Assembly: GCF_017875735.1 (NCBI RefSeq)
Contig: NZ_JAGGMZ010000001.1
Span: forward strand, 124,001 to 188,000
DNA from: Arthrobacter sp. CAN_C5
GTDB lineage: Bacteria > Actinomycetota > Actinomycetes > Actinomycetales > Micrococcaceae
Direction of reading: 5' to 3'
DNA length: 64,000 nt
Under the pieces are notes generated by a model, which saw only the letters and a list, made by a program, of their open reading frames with translations, made no database searches and was not told the origin of the DNA. Positions 58,408 through 64,000 of this stretch are shown in pieces (positions within the stretch are counted from its first letter, which is position 1; each line of letters starts with the position of its first letter). The translations under genes and the position numbers were made by a program.

Positions 58408-59052
58408 CTACGACAGACCCGTCTCGCGCAGTGTCAGATTCAACCGGCCCTTCAGCCCTAGCGCTGGATCCGCCGTTCCCGGATAAGTCTTGGTCACGCC
58501 GTGGTAGGCAAGCCGGGAGGGCCCACCAAACACAAACAGGTCACCGGATTCGAGGGTGAGATCGGTCCAGGGCTTGTTCCTGGTTTCGGTGTTGCCGAAG
58601 CGGAAAATGCAGGAGTCGCCGATGCTCAGCGAAACCACCGGTGCGGATGCCACCTCATCCTTGTCCTGGTGCATGCCCATAGCGGCGCCGTCGTTGTAGA
58701 AATTGATCAGAGCGGCATCCGGGGCATAGTGGGCCGGGTCGCCGTACGCCGCGGCTACGGCGTCGCGACCCAGCTGGACCAGCCAATCGGGGAACTCGGC
58801 GACCTGTCCACCACCGGCGTCGTCGGCGGTCCTCGTGTACCGGTATGGCTGCCAGTGCCAGCCCAGACACACGGTCTTGACCGACATCATTGAGCCATTG
58901 GGCATCCGCGCGGCACGCATGGGGACAGGGCCCGTGGCCCACTTTCGGCAGGCATCGATCAGCTCCTGCTGCTGCTCCAGGCTGAGCCACCCTGGCAGGT
59001 GGACGGCGCCCGGCGAGGGCTCGCTGCGCTCCCGGGGCAGTAAGGATTCCAT
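58408..59052 (-). CDS. alkB: AlkB-like 2-oxoglutarate/Fe(II) dioxygenase
   Basis: 214 residues. MGMHQDKDEVASAPVVSLSI gives H and D of the iron site, and LAYHGVTKTYPG the distal histidine; GRLNLTLRETGLS ends with the 2-oxoglutarate-binding arginine. It demethylates alkylated bases in DNA or RNA by oxidation. The N-terminal part LPGWLSLEQQQELIDACRKW is typical of bacterial AlkB proteins. No adaptive-response regulator (Ada) is adjacent. Confidence 0.93.
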   Translation of the reverse strand: MESLLPRERSEPSPGAVHLPGWLSLEQQQELIDACRKWATGPVPMRAARMPNGSMMSVKTVCLGWHWQPYRYTRTADDAGGGQVAEFPDWLVQLGRDAVAAAYGDPAHYAPDAALINFYNDGAAMGMHQDKDEVASAPVVSLSIGDSCIFRFGNTETRNKPWTDLTLESGDLFVFGGPSRLAYHGVTKTYPGTADPALGLKGRLNLTLRETGLS

Positions 59053-59096
59053 GCCCTTATTCTGGCCGAAATTGTTCCCTGAGGGGTGCAGGGTGT

Positions 59097-59345
59097 CTAG
59101 ATGGTCCAGAAGGTGAAGTCGTCCTGGCTGAGTGCCAACCGTGAATCGGCGGTTTCATCGCGCATCCAGACGGTGCCGAGTCCGGGGGCGGTTTCCTCGA
59201 CCAGCCCGCGGTAGAGCACGTCGGCCTGCATCCGCGCCTCGATCCGGTCCCCCCGTTTAAGGGCGCGCAGGCTGCGGATCCGGCTGCCGGTGCCGGGCGT
59301 GGGGTTGGTGCGGCAGGGGTCGGTCTTGATGCAGGTGGTGGGCAT
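59097..59345 (-). CDS. Small conserved-type hypothetical protein
   Basis: 82 residues, GGAGG before the ATG. MPTTCIKTDPCRTNPTPGTG is followed by a probable beta-rich domain: LKRGDRIEARMQADVLYRGL, VWMRDETADSRLALSQDDFT. The C-terminal part might be a small RNA- or nucleotide-binding barrel, but I do not recognise it. It is between AlkB and the phosphoribosyltransferase gene on the same strand. Confidence 0.65.
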   Translation of the reverse strand: MPTTCIKTDPCRTNPTPGTGSRIRSLRALKRGDRIEARMQADVLYRGLVEETAPGLGTVWMRDETADSRLALSQDDFTFWTI

Positions 59346-59423
59346 GCTGGGCCTCCAGGGGTTGAGCCGATGGTGCCAGCTCGTGCCAGCTATCTAGTTA
59401 TGTCAACCGCACGCCAATCCCAT

Positions 59424-60101
59424 CTATTCCCGCGGGCCGCCTTGTAGCAACCTGATGACCTCCTCGTCGGGCACCGGCTCAAAGTGCCGGTACGCCTGCC
59501 CCACCGACCCAAGTGACGGCGCATCCCACAGCCAGAACGTCCGGTCCGCCACCGTTTGAGTGTCGGCCAGGGACTGCCCCAGAAACACCGGGACGGCCAC
59601 CATCAGCTGCTTGGGTTGCAGCTGCCGGACAGTCTCGACGGCCGCGCGGAGGGTCGCCCCGGTGGCGACGCCGTCGTCGACCAACACCACACTGCGGTCC
59701 TTCACCGTGGGCGGCAGCCGTTCCGAGCGGTACAGCAGGTCGCGGCGTGCCAGCTCGATCCGTTCGCGGGAGGCAGCCGCTTCGAAGATGGTGTTCCCAT
59801 CGCCGGCCAGCCCTGCCAGTACCCCCTCGTTCCGGACGGTGCTGCGGTTGCCGCCGATGGCGGCCACGGCGCCCATCGCGAGTTCGGCGAAACCGGGCAC
59901 CCCCACCTTGCGGACCAGAACGACGTCGAGCTGGCACTGCAACACCCGGGCGATTTCGGCCGCGACAGGCACCCCGCCGCGGGGAAGACCCAGTACCAAA
60001 AGATCCGGGATTCCGGCCAGCGCGTGCAGCTCGCGGGCGAGTTGGCGGCCGGCGTCCTGCCTGTCGTGGAACCTGCGGGGAGCTGTCGATGTAATTCGCA
60101 T
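59424..60101 (-). CDS. Phosphoribosyltransferase family protein
   Basis: 225 residues. LVLGLPRGGVPVAAEIARVL is the start of the type-I PRTase fold; VVLVDDGVATGATLRAAVET is the PRPP-binding motif with two acidic residues. DVVLVRKVGVPG and the hood region complete it. It is of the group encoded near universal stress proteins and erythromycin-esterase-like proteins in actinobacteria. It transfers a ribosyl phosphate to an unknown base, or acts as a regulator. The 186 bp after it towards baeRF2 show no gene. Confidence 0.88.
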   Translation of the reverse strand: MRITSTAPRRFHDRQDAGRQLARELHALAGIPDLLVLGLPRGGVPVAAEIARVLQCQLDVVLVRKVGVPGFAELAMGAVAAIGGNRSTVRNEGVLAGLAGDGNTIFEAAASRERIELARRDLLYRSERLPPTVKDRSVVLVDDGVATGATLRAAVETVRQLQPKQLMVAVPVFLGQSLADTQTVADRTFWLWDAPSLGSVGQAYRHFEPVPDEEVIRLLQGGPRE

Positions 60102-60287
60102 CTTCTGGGCCTATTCATCGTCGGCGATGAGTGGTAAACCGAATGCAACCCTACATTTCCGGTCCGACGAAAGTCGATCATCTCAAGGAACCAGGAGGCC
60201 CGCCATGAATGAGCGGGGCACCGCAGGAGAACGAGCCAGAGCGTCGCGACCCCGCTGTTGCGAACGCCGGACGATGGGGGAGACGAC

Positions 60288-61412
60288 GTGAGCAGCGCAC
60301 TGCACACGCACGCCGGCCTTTATAGGCGGCCCGGACCGTGGGTCACCGTCTACACCGACGCCAGTACGGGCGCTGGTGATTCCCTGCACGCCGATGACGC
60401 CCGCCCCGAACTGATCGCGGGAACGCTGTACCGGGCGGGCGCGGACAAGGCAGACCTCAAGGCGATTCGGGTGGCCCTGACCCGGTCCGCGAAGGGTTTG
60501 CCCGATCCGGTGGCGCGGTTCCTCCTGGTCAACGACGGTGAGGTCGAGTTCGACGAGTTTCTCCCCGGCGAGCTGGTGATGCCGCAGGTGATCGACGTCG
60601 GCCCGGTCCCCAACCTGGTGCCCCTGGTGCATCACCGCCCGGATGCGTTCGCCTACGTGGTGGCGGAGGCGGGGCGCGACGGTGGGGTCATCCATCTGCA
60701 TCACGCCAACATGGCGGACGACGTGAGTACCGAAGTGGAAGGCTCCACCGAGAACCTCAAGAAGATTCCGGGTGGCGGGGCATCGCAGGGCGGATACCTC
60801 CACCGCACAGAGAACATTTGGCGGGCCAACGCCGCAGAGCTGGCGGGCGAGATTGACCGGGTGGTCCGCAACTGCCGGGCGCGACTGTTGATTATTGCCG
60901 GGGATATCCGGGCGCGGAATCTGGTCGCCGAACACCTATCCGAGGCAAGCAAAGCCATCCTGTCGGTGATCGAAAGTCACACCCGCACCGACGGGGCGGA
61001 CCGTGACGCTTTCGCACGGCAGGTCGCCGAACGGGTAGCGGCCAGTATCGACGCGGAGCAACAGCGGTTGTTGGAGCGGTTGGACAGCCAGCTGGGCCGC
61101 GACCACCCGGAGTCCGCAGTGGGCCTCGGTGCGGTGGTGCACGCCCTGCAGCGAGCCCAGGTGGGAACACTGTTGCTGGAGCGGGCGGCGTGGGGCGAGC
61201 AGCGGCTCCTGGCGCTCGCGGCCGAGCCGTGGCTTGCAGCATCGACGAACGAGACGGCCGGCACCCGCCTGGTCGGGACGATCACGGCGCCCTCGGCCCT
61301 GCTCCGGGCCGCGGCTCTCACCGACGCTCACGTGGTGCTGTTCCCGCCGGGTGCGCTGGACCCGCACCGGATCGCGGCTCTGCTGCGTTGGCCGAACGGA
61401 TCCTCGACCTAG
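60288..61412 (+). CDS. baeRF2-type protein (bacterial eRF1-like, Rv2629 family)
   Basis: 374 residues from GTG 60288, with GGGGGAG upstream. The N-terminal beta-region (GLYRRPGPWVTVYTDAS) and the eRF1 domain-2/3-like parts (AYVVAEAGRDGGVIHLHHAN; LLIIAGDIRARNLVAEHL; then the C-terminal QVGTLLLERAAWGEQRLLAL) identify the actinobacterial baeRF family. Its relatives include a hypoxia-induced gene of Mycobacterium, and the fold suggests action on stalled ribosomes or peptidyl-tRNA. Divergent from the phosphoribosyltransferase gene. Confidence 0.85.
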   Translation: MSSALHTHAGLYRRPGPWVTVYTDASTGAGDSLHADDARPELIAGTLYRAGADKADLKAIRVALTRSAKGLPDPVARFLLVNDGEVEFDEFLPGELVMPQVIDVGPVPNLVPLVHHRPDAFAYVVAEAGRDGGVIHLHHANMADDVSTEVEGSTENLKKIPGGGASQGGYLHRTENIWRANAAELAGEIDRVVRNCRARLLIIAGDIRARNLVAEHLSEASKAILSVIESHTRTDGADRDAFARQVAERVAASIDAEQQRLLERLDSQLGRDHPESAVGLGAVVHALQRAQVGTLLLERAAWGEQRLLALAAEPWLAASTNETAGTRLVGTITAPSALLRAAALTDAHVVLFPPGALDPHRIAALLRWPNGSST

Positions 61413-61513
61413 CGCACTCCCACGCGGCCCACCTCTTCCTCTCCCCCAATTGTGTCGGTGCCCTGTGCAATGCTGTGGGAATGAGTATGGGGGCGGTTGC
61501 CAAGAGGTTCGTC

Positions 61514-61843
61514 ATGAGTTTTGAGCCGGATTTCAACAGGATCAGGTGGGCTCCGGGTGTGACCATTACCGGTGGCGATGTGCGCGAGACCATTGGAGCT
61601 GTCGAAGCGGTTTCCGGCGCTGGGAGACGGCCACTCCTGGTTCACACTGGTTCCGTCGAACGGATCACACGGGAGGCCCGCGAGCTCCTGATCGAAGATA
61701 CGTGTTCGTCGAAGACAGCGGTGCTGGGGATGGATCAGGTGAGTATGGTCATGACCGCTTTTGCCTACACCTCGGCAACTCCCACCCAGTTTTTCACCGA
61801 CGAGGCAGAAGCCATCGCATGGCTTCTGGAGCCATCCCCATAA
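61514..61843 (+). CDS. Small STAS-like / DUF7793-type protein
   Basis: 109 residues from ATG 61514 (AAGAGG six bases upstream); ATG 61481 is an in-frame alternative. SFEPDFNRIRWAPGVTITGG, then LLVHTGSVERITREARELLI and a C-terminal AIAWLLEPSP form an alpha/beta fold resembling SpoIIAA/STAS proteins. A possible role in signalling. It lies about 100 bp after the baeRF2 gene. Confidence 0.65.
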   Translation: MSFEPDFNRIRWAPGVTITGGDVRETIGAVEAVSGAGRRPLLVHTGSVERITREARELLIEDTCSSKTAVLGMDQVSMVMTAFAYTSATPTQFFTDEAEAIAWLLEPSP

Positions 61844-61890
61844 GGCACGCCGGCAGATACTTCGACGGACAATCGGCGACAGTGAAGCTA

Positions 61891-62313
61891 TCAGGATCCG
61901 GGTGATTTTTCGGTGATGGTGTGGAGGGCTCGTTTGAGTCGGTTGTCGGCATCGTTTGCGACGTCGCGGGTCGCTTCGGTGTCGCTGAGCTGGACCATGG
62001 TTTGGGGGTCGATGGTTTCTATGGTTGTTTCAGTGGCTTCAGGTGCACGTCGTACCACGACGTTGCAGGGCAGCAGGGCGCCGAGTTGCGGTTCCCCGGT
62101 GATCCCGCGTTGGGCCAGCTGAGGGTTGCAGGCACCGAGGATGATGTAGTCACCAATGTCATCTCCAGCCTTCTGGCCAAGCTTCTTTGTGAAGGTGGCA
62201 CGGACATCTATCTCGGTGAGGACACCGAAGCCCTCTTGCGCGAGTGCTTCGCGGGTGCGTTCGACGGCGTCTTGCCAGGGGAGGCTGGAGGTGATGGTGT
62301 GCGTGTAGGCCAT
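61891..62313 (-). CDS. DUF302 domain protein
   Basis: 140 residues. TITSSLPWQDAVERTREALA then GFGVLTEIDVRATFTKKLGQ and YIILGACNPQLAQRGITGEP are the DUF302 landmarks; PCNVVVRR closes the domain. The family is frequently next to sulfur or redox genes; its role is not established. It begins 36 bp after the stop of the persulfide dioxygenase gene and is probably co-transcribed with it. Confidence 0.92.
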   Translation of the reverse strand: MAYTHTITSSLPWQDAVERTREALAQEGFGVLTEIDVRATFTKKLGQKAGDDIGDYIILGACNPQLAQRGITGEPQLGALLPCNVVVRRAPEATETTIETIDPQTMVQLSDTEATRDVANDADNRLKRALHTITEKSPGS

Positions 62314-62349
62314 GAGATTCTCCTAATTGTCTGAGGTGAGCGTTGTGCG

Positions 62350-63702
62350 TCAGTGGTCCATGGGCAGGCCGGCGTCATCGGCGTCGTCGAACATGCCGTC
62401 GATGTGTACGACGTCTTTGCCTGCTCGTTGCAGCAGGCTCGCAGCAACTGATGCCCGGTAGCCGGACCCGCAGTGAACCCATAATTTCTGATCGGGCACT
62501 TCGTCCAGGCGCTGCAGCAACTCATGGAGGGGAAGGTTGACGGCCCCTTCAATATGCTGTGTTTCGTATTCGTCGGAGCGACGGACATCGAGCACGACGT
62601 CGTGTGGGCCGCGGTTGGAGCGGAGATCCTCCCACCCGACGCTCGGATATGAGCTTCGTGCGGATTGCGGTGAAAGACCAGTCGGGTTGGAGCCGAGGGC
62701 GACGTCGGGTTGGTCAATGCCGATGCGGGAGAGATCACGGATTGCGCTTTCGACGTCATGGCGCTCACCGACGAGGGTGAATTGTTGCCCCCAGGGCAGG
62801 ACCCAGCCGACGAAGGTAGTGAAGTTGGTCCCGTCGTCGTACTCGAAGCTGACGCTGCCGCGCAGATGGTCACGGGCGAAAGCGACCCTGTTCCGAAGAT
62901 CGATCACCCATTCGCCCTGGCCAAGCCTGTCGGCCAGTTGCTCTGCGTCCAGAGGCTGGGGCAGGTCAAGTTTCGCCGGTCCGGGGCCTGCAGCGTTCGC
63001 CGGTCCCATATGGGCGTAGTAGGACGGGTAGGCGCTGAGATTGTCAATCAGTTCTTGGACGAAGTGGTCCTCGTCCTGGTCTGTCAACGCGTGGTTGCTC
63101 CGAGTTTGTTCACCAATTGTTGAGAAGTCGGCCCCGCTGGCTGGGCCTGAGGAGCAAAAAGATCCGAAACCGTGGGTGGGGTAGAGGCCAGCATCAGGGG
63201 TGGTTTCTTCGACCAGGCGACGGACCGAAGCGTATTGGGCGTGAGTCAGGGGTAAAGTGTCGTCGCTGCTGATGAGGTCGGTGCGCCCCACTGACCCATA
63301 GAGAAGGCTTCCGCCGGAAAAGACCAGCTGCTGGCCCGCTTCTTCAACGAGGTAGGACAGGTGGTGGTGGGTATGCCCGGGGGTGGCAACGGCCCGTAGT
63401 GTCATCCGTCCGATCCGGACGGTTTCTCCGTCGGAGATCGGCGTCCGGTCAAACGCGACCTGGTCGGCAGCGTTCACCAGGTACACAGCCTGATGGTCTT
63501 TAGCTAACTGCAATCCGCCGGAGACGTAATCGTTGTGAATATGGGTTTCCGCCACGTGGGTGAGCTGCACCCCTGCGTTAGCTGCTTCCTTTTCGACCCG
63601 GTCGGTGTCACGTTGCGGGTCGATCACGAGGGCCACCTGGCCGTCGTGGACGAGGTAGCTGCGGTCCCCCAGTGGCGGGGTTTCGATCGTGATGACGTCC
63701 AT
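62350..63702 (-). CDS. Persulfide dioxygenase-type MBL protein fused to rhodanese domains
   Basis: 450 residues from ATG 63702, with AAGGAGG upstream. THIHNDYVSGG (H54, H56, D58) is the iron-binding site of ETHE1-like persulfide dioxygenases. It is followed by two rhodanese modules: a first, cysteine-less one (VIDLRNRVAFARDHLRG) and a second with LWVHCGSGYRASVAASLLQR, where Cys is the sulfur carrier. Such fusions oxidise glutathione-, mycothiol- or CoA-persulfides to sulfite or thiosulfate. Operon with DUF302. Confidence 0.93.
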   Translation of the reverse strand: MDVITIETPPLGDRSYLVHDGQVALVIDPQRDTDRVEKEAANAGVQLTHVAETHIHNDYVSGGLQLAKDHQAVYLVNAADQVAFDRTPISDGETVRIGRMTLRAVATPGHTHHHLSYLVEEAGQQLVFSGGSLLYGSVGRTDLISSDDTLPLTHAQYASVRRLVEETTPDAGLYPTHGFGSFCSSGPASGADFSTIGEQTRSNHALTDQDEDHFVQELIDNLSAYPSYYAHMGPANAAGPGPAKLDLPQPLDAEQLADRLGQGEWVIDLRNRVAFARDHLRGSVSFEYDDGTNFTTFVGWVLPWGQQFTLVGERHDVESAIRDLSRIGIDQPDVALGSNPTGLSPQSARSSYPSVGWEDLRSNRGPHDVVLDVRRSDEYETQHIEGAVNLPLHELLQRLDEVPDQKLWVHCGSGYRASVAASLLQRAGKDVVHIDGMFDDADDAGLPMDH

Positions 63703-63826
63703 GTGAATTCCTCCTTGAATGCGATGGCCGTTGCACAATACCGTACCCGTGGCCCTCGCCTGTGGATAGCACCTGCGCTTGCGGGTGCGAGCCTCGTGGG
63801 CAGTGGTTGCTGATGCGTTGGCGCGG

Positions 63827-64000
63827 TCAGGTAGGTGTTTCAGCAACATTGCTCGAGCTTACGGAGGAGCGCAGCGGGCAACGCGGTAGGAAGAACCAGC
63901 AGGCTGCGGCTGCGGCCGCGAGGATGCCGGCGGTGACCGCCAGCCCGGCGCCCCAGGGGGTGGGGAGTTCCTGGACAAGGACGAACACACCCATGAACAG
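63827..64000 (-). CDS. Membrane protein, C-terminal part only (cut by window edge)
   Basis: The last 57 residues of a gene that continues past base 64000: FMGVFVLVQELPTP, a membrane segment GAGLAVTAGILAAAAAACWF, then a short polar tail ending VAETPT. It is followed after about 125 bp by the start of the persulfide dioxygenase gene on the same strand. The N-terminus is outside the window, so the family cannot be assigned. Confidence 0.5.
   Translation of the reverse strand: MFMGVFVLVQELPTPWGAGLAVTAGILAAAAAACWFFLPRCPLRSSVSSSNVAETPT

Overview
The window looks like chromosomal DNA from a high-GC actinobacterium, most probably an Arthrobacter-like member of the Micrococcaceae. The genus is an inference; what supports it is gene content (CopD-CtaG fusion, VKOR protein, DUF1206, baeRF2 release factor-like protein, lldD/GntR pair) and very frequent leaderless starts (a TANNNT box 6-7 nt before ATG at 13 genes). 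Genes are short operons on both strands. I see no phage, no insertion sequence and no CRISPR array.

Left end (1-2000): the most unusual locus. A 56-residue secreted-type peptide ends in three tandem copies of the motif NWEWPK (11-residue period). It is followed by a stand-alone protein of the lantibiotic dehydratase C-terminal / thiopeptide-type bacteriocin biosynthesis family and by a 63-residue acidic protein. This reads as a small RiPP-like system that I cannot match to a described class.

2-22 kb: Gfo/Idh/MocA oxidoreductase, alanine dehydrogenase with a divergent PucR regulator, an orphan excisionase-type HTH protein, a frameshifted zinc-ribbon gene, SDR, PHP phosphoesterase, GNAT, an IclR regulator next to the remnant of a malate synthase gene, an ABC-2 exporter with a LolA-like lipoprotein-type partner, a run of tiny membrane proteins, NUDIX, MBL hydrolase, nucleoside deaminase, DUF1206, acetamidase, gene debris, and an esterase/ring-cleaving dioxygenase pair.

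22-34 kb: an AbiEi/DUF559-type protein framed by two copies of a palindromic intergenic element; a glycerate pathway operon (hydroxypyruvate isomerase, tartronate semialdehyde reductase, glycerate kinase); a probable Zur-controlled zinc-starvation cluster (COG0523-like protein without a P-loop, cysteine-free ribosomal protein L36, thioredoxin-like [2Fe-2S] protein); a CoA-ester lyase, a tartrate/D-malate dehydrogenase, a fatty acid desaturase, a flavin reductase and a decayed NmrA-type gene.

34-54 kb: SDR, ArsR regulator, VKOR, copper/cytochrome oxidase assembly fusion, a repeat-bearing membrane protein, DUF456, amidohydrolase, GH15 glucosidase/trehalase, S10 carboxypeptidase-like protein, DHA2 transporter, tRNA-Ala(CGC), a DM13 gene interrupted at a homopolymer, an NmrA-MarR-NmrA operon, RNase J and a secreted metzincin with three SLH domains.

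54-64 kb: alpha/beta hydrolase, the lactate dehydrogenase/GntR pair with two matching operators, DinB-like protein, AlkB-like dioxygenase, then a run of stress and sulfur genes (phosphoribosyltransferase, baeRF2, small regulatory-type protein, DUF302, persulfide dioxygenase-rhodanese). Several genes are decaying, which gives clear examples of recent gene loss.
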